A DNA stretch of 64,000 nt, taken from Turnera subulata. Taxonomy: Eukaryota > Streptophyta > Magnoliopsida > Malpighiales > Passifloraceae. Location of the stretch: assembly GCA_028386065.3 (NCBI GenBank), contig JAKUCV010003170.1, forward strand, positions 182,257 through 246,256, in the 5' to 3' direction. This document shows positions 1 through 9,876 of the stretch, one piece after another. The position numbers and the translations under genes were made by a program. The notes beneath the pieces are model-generated. The model worked only from the letters and a program-made list of their open reading frames with translations, was not told the DNA's origin and searched no databases. Each line of letters opens with the position of its first letter. Position 1 is the stretch's first letter.

Positions 1-2
1 CC

Positions 3-925
3 CAGCAGGAGCAGGAGCAGGTCCAGGAAGAGCAACCCCAAAGCGATGACTACGCTATGCCTCTTGTTCTTGCCCTTCCTGCCAGACATAGGTGCATGCG
101 ACCATGTATGCATATATATTATATACATGTGTGTGTGTTTTCTTTCAACTTGTATACACATTATAATTAACCTGCTGCTGTTATATCTTCAGGACTGTGA
201 ACCCACAGGTGCGCTACGAGATTATCAGGTAACCGGCCGGCCACCATTAATTTCATCCTTGTTAATGTATAGTATATATATGTAACCTGCGTCTCAATTG
301 ATTAAATAATTTGTTGACATGCAGAGACCATGATGATGATGACGAAGAGACTGCGGTAATTCAACTCAGCTCTGATCTGATCTGCCGTTACATATATGCC
401 TATTTTCTCTTTTTTTGACTGGGATATATATATGTGTAGACATGGGTGAAAGTACTGCTCTTGCTTTTATATATTTATAGCTTTTGTGTGAAACAGGAAA
501 GGGAGCTTCTCATTCAACGATACGCTGGCGGGGAGCTGCAATTCCTGATTGACAGGTTTGATTAATGAACACTATATATATGTCGCCAACTATAATTGGT
601 TAATTACCATATATACATATAACAGGAATTCATCTCTAATTGTTTGGTTTCCTCTCTTTCTGCATGCGTCGCTGGGATTCTTGACTGCCGTTGATCCTAG
701 CTAGGTTTGAGGTATGCTTCGGGTCCACAAATTAAACAAATAATATTATATAATTAAGAATAAGAAAGAATTCTACAGCTAGCTATTTTGTTCATGTTCT
801 TTCCTTTCCTTGACAACATTCGTTTGTGTTTGCAGCGCATCCAAGCCGAAATACAGGAATTGCAGCGTGAGCTCGACTTCATGGAAACTCTACTCAGGAG
901 GTTCGATCCCATTCCTATCACTTAA
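3..925 (+). CDS. 3' part of an unrecognised multi-exon gene (acidic/coiled-coil protein)
   Basis: I do not recognise the protein. One reading frame can be followed through GT-AG introns: exon 3-91 (Gln/Glu-rich), 193-228, 325-355 (run of Asp/Glu), 497-555, a 7-nt micro-exon 705-711, and 836-925 ending in TAA. Phases match at every junction (2,2,0,2,0). The last exons encode a heptad-like stretch, with RIQAEIQELQRELDFMETLL after FLIDRFE, typical of a coiled coil. The heptad pattern loosely recalls plant G-protein gamma subunits, but the diagnostic C-terminus is absent, so I do not assign it. The 5' end lies left of the window. The last exon could instead splice out at AG/GT near 900; without that, the protein ends DPIPIT. 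The micro-exon is the least certain piece. Confidence 0.45.
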
Positions 926-1443
926 TTAATTATATAGTGAGCTTACGTTGATGGTAAATCTATCATAAAATAATTGGATATGAGAAAGGAAAAACAAGCA
1001 TCACATTTTTTTTATTGACAGAAAAAAGCATCACATTTTTTAAAACCCGTGGATTTAACGCTTACCAGTTACCACTCTCCACTCCGCTTGGGAGTAAATT
1101 CTTTCAGGAATAAAAAATTGTAATGACGAAGATAAAAGCCAAAAATTTCTTCTTTGATAACGTTGCATAGATTTTAATAAGCCCAATAGTGAAATCATTG
1201 CTTACGTTCAAAAAGGTACATATATAGATCTTGATGGATTCTAAAAGAAAAATAAAGATTGGATCATCCTAGTATTTCACGCCTTCATATATATGGTTAT
1301 GACAGGGTCTTCAAGAAGCTGAGAAATAGGTTATGGAAGTAAAATTTTTCAGACCGTTCCATATCGTGGAAAACTGAATCCTTATTTATTTTTTCAAAAA
1401 AAGGGAAAAACCATGAAAGATTATTTTTTATATGGGTGTGGAC
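926..1443. other. intergenic, no gene seen
   Basis: AT-rich DNA downstream of the first gene, with poly-A and poly-T runs. No ORF, repeat or RNA gene could be supported. Confidence 0.5.
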
Positions 1444-1686
1444 CAGGAGCGGATATAAGGGGAAGCAAGGGGGCCAGGCCCGGCATAGATTTCATATTTA
1501 TACAATTATGGTAATATTTTTTTTTAATTAGGCAATTGGTCTAGTGGCAATGGTGTTATTGTACATGCTTGACAAAAGGGGTTCAAATCCTTGATTTGGC
1601 CTCCCAAAATTTGCTTTCAGTCCCTATTAATGTAGATAGAATTACGATTTGGCTCCCCCTAAATTTTATTTCTGGATCCGCCCCTG
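1444..1686. mobile_element. hAT-type MITE (H1) containing tRNA-like box A/box B
   Basis: A 243-bp element with imperfect terminal inverted repeats: CAGGAGCGGAT at the left, and the reverse complement of CAGGGGCGGATCC at the right. It is flanked by GTGTGGAC (1436-1443) and GTGTGGAT (1687-1694), an 8-bp target duplication matching at 7 of 8 positions, as expected for hAT transposons. There is no coding capacity. A second element with the same kind of ends is at 56670-56923. Confidence 0.7.
1537..1590 (+). promoter_or_regulatory. tRNA-like Pol III box A and box B inside H1
   Basis: TGGTCTAGTGG at 1537-1547 fits the Pol III box A consensus and GGTTCAAATCC at 1580-1590 fits box B, with tRNA-like spacing. 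No acceptor stem or cloverleaf is evident, so this is a tRNA-derived (SINE-like) fragment, not a tRNA gene. Confidence 0.5.
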
Positions 1687-1694
1687 GTGTGGAT

Positions 1695-4499
1695 CATTTT
1701 GAATGAGACTGTGACACAGCTTTACCTAGGCCCCATAAACATGACATGTTTTTCCTGTATTTTCCTTAAATCTTTCTTGGAATTTTTCTTGTATTTTTTT
1801 ATAAGTGCTTCATTGTAGTATATAGCAAATGATAAAATGAAAAACAAGCTGTTAGTGTATGTAGTTTCAACCTCAATATCCTTTTAAAAAGTTTAGAAAT
1901 AAATAACTTCCTAAAATTCTAATGTGAAAAACATATGTTGAGAGGCCACCTTAATGATAAGTATGCCAGTACCCAGTTCTACATTAACAGTACAATACAA
2001 TGTTTTTATTTTATAATGCCAACAACTAGACCAATGACTCACACTATCGAGTTTACTGCATGATACAGGAGATACTCTCTCGGGAAACCTAATCCAAACT
2101 GAAGATGAAAAGGTTGAGGAGGAGAGATCTTACCAACCCTCAATAATGTTGTGTTTAAGTTGAATGGCGCATATGTCTGCAAGAAGTGAATAAATGTTTC
2201 CCTTATGCTTTTTTTTGCTTGAGTTCTGTTCTTAGCTTGTACTTTATCTTGTGTCCGTCTTGTATTTCCCGTTGCTTCTAGTTCCAGTCCTTCGTTTTGT
2301 TTTGCTTTGTGTATGTTCTGCAATCTCTTTTTTAGGTTCTGTAACCTTTGCAATAAAAAGAATATTAAGAACCTCTTGAGTTTATCATATCTTAAATAGT
2401 TTAAATCATGGATTGCAAATGAAAAATTCCTGGCAAATTGGGAGTGATTTCATCGCACTATATTCATACAAAACAAATCACACAGATGCTAGTTCTTAAT
2501 TTCATGATAACATGCAACTATTTTTCCCTCTCATACAATTTTAAAAATTATTATGACTGGGTAATATACAAACATTAACTTATAAATATAACCAATTATG
2601 TCTTTGTAAAAAATAATTATATACTTAGTATTTTAATAAAAATATTATTATATATTAAATATAATTTGTGAACCAAATATTGCATAAATAATAACTACAT
2701 ATAATACTATGGATTAAATTTTAGAAAATAAAAAATATATGGGGTAGACTGTATACTAATAGGGACTTATATGATTAATTTAAAAATTCAGGGACTAAAT
2801 CACTATATACTATTGAAGGGCAGCATGCCACGTCATCAAAATGTTGTCAATTGACACAAATTCAAAAGTAAGGTATATAATTGACGGAAGAAAAAGTCGG
2901 AGTATAGAATTGACGAATTTGAAATATCACAGGTACCAAATATACCATTAACCTGACATTAATTTAGGGACCATATTTACACTCCTCCCATAAATAGTCA
3001 CACTTCCATTTTCCATTATTTGGTCATCACATGATTAAGCCTCTTAAGAAAATTTAACTTCTTTCAAACAATCCATCATGACATAATTCTGAGTCTTTAT
3101 GGTAGACTTACTAATATTTTATTTATGTTGTTTTTTTACCATGATAGATGATCACTTGTTTCAACAAATATAATAATCTGATCTTATTTTTTTCTACTTA
3201 ACCCAAATTTTTTCAATTTTCAAGCTCTAATACGTGAAAAAAAAGAAGTTTAATATAAAAAATATATACGGCACTTGACAAAAATAAAAATAGATCATTC
3301 ACGAACCAGTTCATAAAAAAAAAAAGATTGTTTACCAATTGGTAACAAATTATAATAGCACACATAAAGGCTTATAGATTCCAGAAAATACTCCGAAGGT
3401 AAATAAAGAACCCCACCAATTAAAGCATACTCGAATAATTTAATAATCTAGAGAAGAAAATTATAGCAATTTGTTACAACTAAAAACTATCAAGATATAC
3501 TTAAAACTACAAACTATTCAAATAATGATAAAATAGTTTCTCCAACCTAAACAAAAGGTAACCATAAGATATGTACAAAATTATAAATATATAAGAGAAA
3601 AATCTATTACCTAAAAGAAGGTGAGAGCTAAGCTAAAAAGATTGTGTACGTGGAACAAAAAACAAAAATCTAAGATCGTATAAACAAGAGAAAGTGGAAA
3701 AAAACATTATCCTTACATGATTTTTTTTCGTATTATTGTTAGTAAGGCACAAATATTATTATAAAAAAGTAGAAGAAACAAGAGGAGGTGGAAAAAAATC
3801 ATTATCCTTACATGAATTTTTTTTGTACTGTCCTTGATTTTGTGTTATGTAGTCTTCTGAATTCCATATATTTGTAAAAGGAGATGTAAGGATGAGAGGA
3901 TAAGGAAAGAGAGATAATGCCAAAGAGAAAAAAGATTCAAAGGAAGAGAGAAAGATTTGTAAAGTCATCCAGATCAGATTACTTTAAATTTTTAGGGTTA
4001 ATTGTATCATTTGATGACTAAACAATAAAAAAGTTAAGAGTGCCAATATTAGGTGAGTAGTGGAAATATGTATTCCGACTAATTAATTTGATAGGGGAAG
4101 CTTATAGAGTTATGACACTCTTATTCTTCACTATTTCAATTGATTTTTTTTTGTACATCGGAAATAGAGTATTTCAATTGTTAACATCGATAAAAAAAAC
4201 ATAAATTATTATCATTGAAATGAAAGAATAATTAAAGGCGGATTTTATTGGAAATCTTTTGGGTCCATCCGAGATCACTTAAACATGATTATGACAATCA
4301 AGAGCAAGTGAAATGGTCCAGGCTAATGATTATAATTAATTAGTCATTCAAGGTGTTTTCCTATACTTTGGGATTTGGAGAGAAAAATTTTCATCATTGG
4401 TCTCTTTATTTGGATTACAAGTGAACGGATCAGAGATCATATCAACATTGGGACAATAGAATGAGCTTGATCGATGCTTGATGGCGGATGTCTTTCTAG
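1695..4499. other. AT-rich intergenic DNA, no gene supported
   Basis: About 2.8 kb of strongly AT-rich sequence with homopolymer runs. The short open frames here lack coding features and recognisable motifs. Nothing else is supported. Confidence 0.5.
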
Positions 4500-4699
4500 A
4501 AAGTTGTCAGCAATAAATTCAATAGAAGAAGTGGGGCAAATGAAAAGAGATTACCAACAGCCAACTTCAGCCCCTCTTAGTGTCGAGAGCTCCCAAGCCT
4601 TCTTATAAATGCCAAACATGCATTTTGAAAAAGTAATCAACTTATTGTCCTTTTTATTGATTTCCTTCATATCTTTTTTTTTTGTTTTCCTTTAGCTTG
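4500..4699 (+). repeat. old duplicated segment X1, left part (interrupted by E1)
   Basis: The sequence left of E1 resumes right of it at 11847 and resembles 13015-13450. Shared landmarks are CAAT-AGAAGAAGTGG, AATCAACTyATTrTC and CTTCATATCTTT before E1, and AATTATAGTTGAATAGTATATATAG after it. It is a diverged duplication of about 450 bp, and E1 inserted into the first copy. Confidence 0.4.
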
Positions 4700-4967
4700 T
4701 GTAACAGCCCGGGTAAATTTTTTGATTTTTACCGGATTGTAAAAGTCTTTTTATCATGATTTACTGTTGAATTAATCTTGGGTAATTAATTCAAGGTAAA
4801 TCGGGAGACGTTTTTCGAAACCGAGAGTTTTCCCGCGCTCGTGATTTTCCCTTGGATTTTTCGGGCCTAAGTTGGTATTTTTCGGGTTTCGGAATTTCTC
4901 GGAAAAATCACACCGGAAAATAACTAAGGGGGTATCAGTTATTTTCTGGTCCAGACTGGACTCGCTT

Positions 4968-5033
4968 AATAATGCAGACAAGCTACATTATTAATGAGTC
5001 ACAGGCTGAACAGTTTAGTTTCCATCTTTATAA
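4968..5033 (+). promoter_or_regulatory. E1 LTR promoter: palindrome plus TATA box
   Basis: AATAATGCAG-ACAAG-CTACATTATT (4968-4992) is a stem-loop-like palindrome about 35 nt upstream of TTTATAA (5027-5033). The 3' LTR copy (10145-10169) is a perfect 10-bp palindrome. E3 has the stronger TATAAAAAG at 27160. E2 and E4 keep a palindrome at this place with another arm sequence (18117-18142). This marks the likely U3/R boundary of the family. Confidence 0.6.
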
Positions 5034-6578
5034 CCGTGAAGAGAAACCAGGAGAAGGGGAGGAAGAGGGGAAGAAGAGAAAAAGAGAGAAAAAAAAGAAG
5101 AAAAGGAAAAGAAAAGAAATAAATAAAAGAAAAAAAAACAGAAAAAAATAGAAATAGAAAAAAAAAGAAAAAAAGAGAAATTCGGAAAAATGAAATGAAG
5201 AAGAAAATTAGAAGAATAAAATACAGAAAATACAGAAAAGAAGGAAAAATCGGAATTATGGAATGAACAGTCGTCACCTTCTCCTCTCCCCCGACAACTG
5301 TTCACCTCGAGACGCTCCGGGCCGAGTCTCGTGCCACCGCCGCCACCACCGTGCTCGTCGTCCTGTTGCCGTCGCCCCCGAGTCGTTCCGTCCATCGTAG
5401 CGCCGTCACGCGCCGATGACCCGCCGCGCGACCCGCGGATCCAGCTCCCCCACGTCTACCGCCTCACGCCGACGACGCAGCGCCGCCGTTCCGCTGCCCG
5501 TGGAGTCGCCATCGTCCACCGCGGCTGCAGCTGTGCTCGCCCTTCCTCCCGCGCTCGCTGCCGTCGTCGCCAGCCGCTGCAACACGGAGGTAGGACCCGA
5601 TTTTGCTAGGATCCGCTTCGTGTAACGGGTCGTGTGTTTGGGTTGATGATAGCTTGGGCTTGGGCTGGCGGGCTACAGGCTGCGCGCGGGCCTGCTGCTG
5701 GTCTGCCTAGGCCTGGCTCCTGGGCCTGTCCTTGGGCTTGGATTCTGGGCTGGATTTCGGGCCCAGTCCAGTAAAAAAAAAGAAATAATATATATATGTA
5801 TTTATTAATTAATTTGGTATATAATTTTGGAATAAAATTATATATTTACTTTGAAAAAATTATTGCCAATTTAATTCTGTTATTTTTAGGAAAATATAAA
5901 TATATATACTTTGATAAATAATTAAGTTATGTTTTGGAGAAAAACTAATATTATTTGGAAAAATATATAAATAACATGAAATAATTTTTGGAAATTTATA
6001 TATATTGTTTTCCCTAGAAAATTATGGTTGTGGAAATTATATATATATGTATATGTACTTTGAAAGTAAAGGTAATTATATTTTGTGTTGGAAAATATTA
6101 TTATATATATTTAGAAAAAGATAAATACTATATATATTTTCTGGAAATTATAATTAAGTTATTATTTTTCTGGAGGATTAAGGAGATTATAATTTTGGAA
6201 AATTATAGTTATTCATGGAAATATTTTGAAAAGAGTTTTAATTAAAGTATGGTACCGAAATTATATTCGGAAATACGTACGGTAAAATATTTTCGGTAAA
6301 AGATAATAATAAAGGATAAGAACCGGGATGGGTATTTCGCAGTATTGGCATCATAGTATACCGATTATGTGCATTTATCTGTATATGTTGTTTTGTTGGA
6401 TAGGTTTGGATATCGGGCAGTTTCCCGAGGAGCCGGCGTCGGACCGGTCATTATTTCCGGAGTTGAGTAATCGGCCAAGGTGAGGATGGATTTCCTTCAA
6501 TATGTGCCTGTATTACTCGGTTATTTTGTTTTGAAGATTATTGCATTGTTGAGTATTGTGTTTGTTGTGGTTTGTCTC

Positions 6579-6961
6579 GGGATGTTAATCCCATGGTCTT
6601 GATTGTTGTCGGGATGTTTATCCCAGTATTTTGATTGGGTTTGAATATTTATTTTCGTGTCTTTTGGAATAAGTATAATGGAATTAATTAATAATTTGAG
6701 ATAAGCATGTCGATCCTTGATTTGGATAGGGATGTCTATCCCGGTATTTTGGTTAGGGATGTCGATCCCTACGATATGATTTTGATGACGATAGTATAAA
6801 TGTCACGTGATAGGTAGTGGTACGACTCGATGGTTTAAGACTGTTTCGTGGTGGCCGTGACCTGGGTTCTTGATATAAGCATGTCAATGCTTGGGATGTC
6901 TATCCCGTGATTATTTTTGGGATGTCTATCCCTGGGTTCGTATTTTTGGGATGTCGATCCC
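6579..6961 (+). repeat. array of GGGAT-GTNN-ATCCC mini-palindromes in the E1 LTR
   Basis: Nine units: 6579-6592, 6611-6624, 6703-6718, 6729-6742, 6755-6770, 6877-6892, 6893-6906, 6919-6932 and 6948-6961. Each has a 5-6 bp stem and a GTNN tetraloop. The unit at 6877 has AAGCAT paired with ATGCTT, so both arms changed together. The array recurs in the E1 3' LTR and in E3, E4, E5 and E6. Confidence 0.8.
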
Positions 6962-7545
6962 TGGGTTCTCTGGATTTGTTCTGGCACCCGGAATGTGTTG
7001 ACAACCAGGTTTGACCTCTAGCTTATCCGTGACGGGGCCCGGGAAAGATAAAATTGGAAATTGGATTTTATTTGAGTCTTTTCGGTTTTGGACCGGTTTT
7101 GGGTCGAGTCTTTTGGTTTGGCTGTTGTGCCTGTTCTTTGACTTGAGTAATTATAGTTGCATATTGATTGTCTTTCCTTCGTCGGTGAGCACTTCGGACT
7201 CACCCCTCACCTGCGGGCTTTCATCCCGTAGGATGAGTTATTTGTTGTACAGGTTTGGTGCGTTCCAGACAGGCTACGGCGTTATCCCTTGGACAGGGCT
7301 CGGATCCATAGTTTGCATCTATGTGGCATACAGTGTTTTGTGAGTTATTAAGTCTTCTGCTGTGCATTATTTTGTTATTGTTGGGCCATTGGGCCGATCA
7401 AGTTGTTATTGACGTTTTTACTTCTGGGCTGTTGAGCCCGAGTTACTGTTGTACACACTGTATGTTGGGCTTGTTTTGATTGGATCATCACAGTTCCGGC
7501 ACGTGTTTATTGTGTACGGTAAATACGGGTCGGGGCGTTTCATTT

Positions 7546-7557
7546 TGGTGGCGGAGC
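7546..7557 (+). other. E1 primer binding site
   Basis: TGGTGGCGGAGC lies 3 nt after the 5' LTR. The same place reads TGGTAGCGGAGC in E3, and E2 and E7 carry its complement. It resembles the TGGTATCAGAGC site complementary to initiator tRNA-Met; the exact primer tRNA is inferred. Confidence 0.6.
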
Positions 7558-7818
7558 GGGCGTTAGGTCTTGTTGGGAAGTCTTTGTGAGTTGTTGTTCT
7601 TGTTTGCATAGTTCGCTCCATTTGTTTATTATTTTATATCATTTTAGTTAGTGCATTATGGATCCAGTCAAGGGACGCCAACTGTCGCAGAACATACACA
7701 TAAGAGGTATTGATGCCATAAATAAGCGGAAATATAAATATTATTAATAATACTAATATTTGATTACAACAGAAACATTACATTGATAATTTTTTTTATA
7801 AAAAAAGAAATACATTTA

Positions 7819-8498
7819 TCATCTTGGAACGACGTTGACCCTGAAGCTAGTGTGGTCGTTGTTGATGTTGACTTGGATGCTGTCGCTCCACGAGAACCAC
7901 ATTCCACCCGCGTTGTTCTGACCTGGAAGCTCGAACCGGTTTGCTTGATGGAACCGGAGCGGGATGAGACCGTGATCGTCTTGAGGCTGCCACTGGGTCT
8001 CCGTCAGAAGAACCATGTTTGGTTTGTATTGGTTCTTCAAGTCCCTCAGAGTATGTGAGAACTCCTGGGAACGCCTTGTGACTCCTCTGCAGTTCCACAC
8101 CAGCAGTCGGGCCTTTGGCCAAGTTACGGGCAGACGAGTGACTCTGGGCATGCTTTGGGCCGTCATCGAGAGCTGGTAGTAGGTACCTTGCTCCAGGAAG
8201 TGGCAAGTGGACTCCAGGTTAAACTTCTGAAGCCTTTCGGAGATGAAGAACATGATGGAGTTGGCCGATCCATAGTAGGAGGTCCTCAGAGTGCCGCGGT
8301 CCTCTAGGAAGAACACCTCTTCCATGGAAGTGATGAAGAACCGCGATGAGTAGAGTTCGTCGACGTAGACCAGAAGCGGCATCCTGCCGAGCTCGTTCGG
8401 TAGTTCTTCGGGACGCTCGTTGACCATGCTGTAGGCCAGACGGTTCCTTCTGCCTAGATTGGCACCTTCGACGAAGAAAACGGAAGATGGAGCAGCAT
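7819..8498 (-). pseudogene. ORF-B of E1, frameshifted at the start (antisense)
   Basis: Encodes the same protein as 19935-20627 and 29618-30301. The conserved ATG is at 8498, but one nucleotide is missing just after it compared with the E2 copy, so the frame breaks. An in-frame Met at 8427 leaves an open 202-residue product. The C-terminal half contains LLVWNCRG, the stretch LRDLKNQYKPNMVLLTET and GGMWFSW, the pattern of the N-terminus of LINE-type AP endonucleases (Asn and Glu metal-site motifs). The later catalytic His/Asp motifs are missing because the ORF stops. It runs opposite to E1. The N-terminal half is unrecognised. Confidence 0.75.
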
Positions 8499-8610
8499 CG
8501 TGTTTGGACGTGTGGGGATTTTGTTTTCTTTTGAGCGTTGTGGTTTTGTTTCTTTTTTCTGAGCGTTTGTTGCTTTAGAATGCTTTTGATGATTTACACC
8601 TCACCGCTCC

Positions 8611-8620
8611 GTCTTTTATA
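8611..8620 (-). promoter_or_regulatory. TATA box of ORF-B (E1)
   Basis: TATAAAAGAC on the minus strand, about 113 nt upstream of the ORF-B start. E2 (19818-19826) and E3 (30411-30420) have the same box 110-117 nt upstream of their starts, which argues for a dedicated antisense promoter. Confidence 0.55.
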
Positions 8621-8839
8621 CTCTTATGGGGAGCGTGTTTACTGTTTTCGATTTTCAAGATTTACTTTTGAAAATTTTTCGTTGCCTCATTTATTACTTT
8701 GTTACTTTATATGTTTTTCAGGCTACCCATGCCAGAGTTTTTCAGCCTCTTTCCATCTCATGAATTTCATTCGCTCTGGCTACTTTGTCTTTTCTTTTCA
8801 TGGCTTTACTATATTTTTCTACATCTTTTATCACATGCA

Positions 8840-9080
8840 TTCGTGACCGTTGAGGCTGGACTGATGGGACCATACCTCGAGTAGAGTGCATGTGCGACAA
8901 GGTCACAGCTGTTCGGACATCGTGGAGAGATACGAGACCTGACAGACATTTTTGGCTCATGCGGAATTTGTGAACAAGTGGGTATTTCGAGGGACACAGG
9001 ACGCTCTCGTGATCGTCACCGTTAGCTGCGTACGTTACGTTTCTCGGGATCGAGGATGGTTACGATCGATCTAGAGTGCC
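8840..9080 (-). other. conserved non-coding block between ORF-A and ORF-B (E1)
   Basis: Strongly conserved with 19200-19510 (E2) and 30740-31045 (E3), better than the AT-rich DNA around it, yet with no shared open frame. E1 lacks about 47 bp found in E3 near 30945-30990. It could be a leader, intron or promoter element of ORF-B, or a signal of the element itself. Confidence 0.5.
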
Positions 9081-9313
9081 GAGCGCGGAAACATGTTTTG
9101 TTTTAATTTCTTTTTGTTTTGATTTTGTTAAACGAGTTTTATTTTTGATTTCTTTATGTTTGATTTTATATTTTTATTGCTAATTTTTGTTTTGCTTTGA
9201 GATATTTTGATTTTCTGTTTAACAGGAAATATCGAAACATAAGAGATTTTGATTTTAAAAGAAAGCTTATCTTATTTATTTTATAATAGTTTTACAACAG
9301 GAGAAGAAGTACT

Positions 9314-9691
9314 CTATGGAGTTAATTGCTTCTCTAAGTCTTTTACAAGGTTTTGCACGTTCTTCATGTGAGGGAAGAGCTCCGCGCACGCCAGTTTTAT
9401 CTGCAACACTGCCGAGCTGATCTTCTTCAGAGAGACGTTCAGCTGCTTCAGCGTCTGCTGCGGAGTGCTGCTTTCAGCTATCGCCTTGCCCTTCTTATCC
9501 TCAGCTTTCTTGGGAGCACGTTTCTTACGCCGTCTGCTAGAGACCACCATGTGCTACTTCAGGCCGATGATGTTGGTTTTGAACCGTTTCTTGGGAGGTT
9601 CTTCATCGGAGCTTGTCGGGAAAGCAGTGCCGCCGATGTAGCTGTCGTTCTCGGAGTCTGAGGTAGTCCTTGATCTCAGTGGAGAGTCCAT
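9314..9691 (-). pseudogene. ORF-A of E1 with one in-frame stop (antisense)
   Basis: Same length (378 nt) as the intact copy at 18601-18978. The frame runs from ATG at 9691 (MDSPLRSRTTSDSEN) to the stop at 9314, broken once by CAG to TAG just before the internal MVVSSRRRKKR. The protein has an acidic, Ser-rich N-terminus, basic clusters (PKKRFK; RRRKKRAPKK) that look like nuclear-localisation signals, and a helical C-terminus. No family is recognised. A TATA box (TATAAGAAC, 9725-9733, minus strand) lies about 35-42 nt upstream. Confidence 0.7.
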
Positions 9692-9860
9692 GACTATGTG
9701 TGAGTATGCCAGTCCTGAGGGTTGGTTCTTATAGAGGACGAGATGTCGCTTAAGGGTATAAGCGGTATCTCGGGTTGAGGTTGGACACCTGGCAGAGTGT
9801 GCCAGAAGCTTACCGTGGTAGGACCCACGGATAAGACGGAATTTCGGGGACGAAATTCTT

Positions 9861-9876
9861 TTTAAGGTGGGTAGAC
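9861..9876 (+). other. E1 polypurine tract
   Basis: TTTAAGGTGGGTAGAC directly precedes the 3' LTR, after GGACGAAATTC. The same arrangement precedes the 3' LTRs of E3 (31843-31858), E2 (complement, 18414-18430) and E7 (complement, 62229-62245). Confidence 0.65.

Larger units (their letters stand above)
4700..7542 (+). repeat. E1 5' LTR
   Basis: Runs TG to CA and matches the 3' LTR at 9877-11841. In order it holds a promoter palindrome and TATA box (4968-5033), a long purine-rich tract (5040-5265), a GC-rich block (5280-5600), AT-rich DNA (5770-6300) and an array of GGGAT-n4-ATCCC palindromes (6579-6961). It ends in the family signature GTACGGTAAATACGGGTCGG followed by GGCGTTTCA. Confidence 0.88.

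Noticed and set aside
1531..1600. tRNA gene
   Set aside because: Boxes A and B are present but no acceptor stem or cloverleaf, and it lies within a MITE.
2039..2353. 104-aa minus-strand ORF
   Set aside because: No motif, low-complexity composition, no splice or promoter context.
4999..5395. Phe/Ser-rich minus-strand ORFs (also near 10205, 26514, 27159, 33428, 54705)
   Set aside because: They are translations of purine/pyrimidine tracts in LTRs, with no conserved frame between copies.
6579..6961. CRISPR-like array
   Set aside because: The repeated units are short palindromes with irregular spacing inside a plant LTR; there are no constant-length spacers or cas genes.
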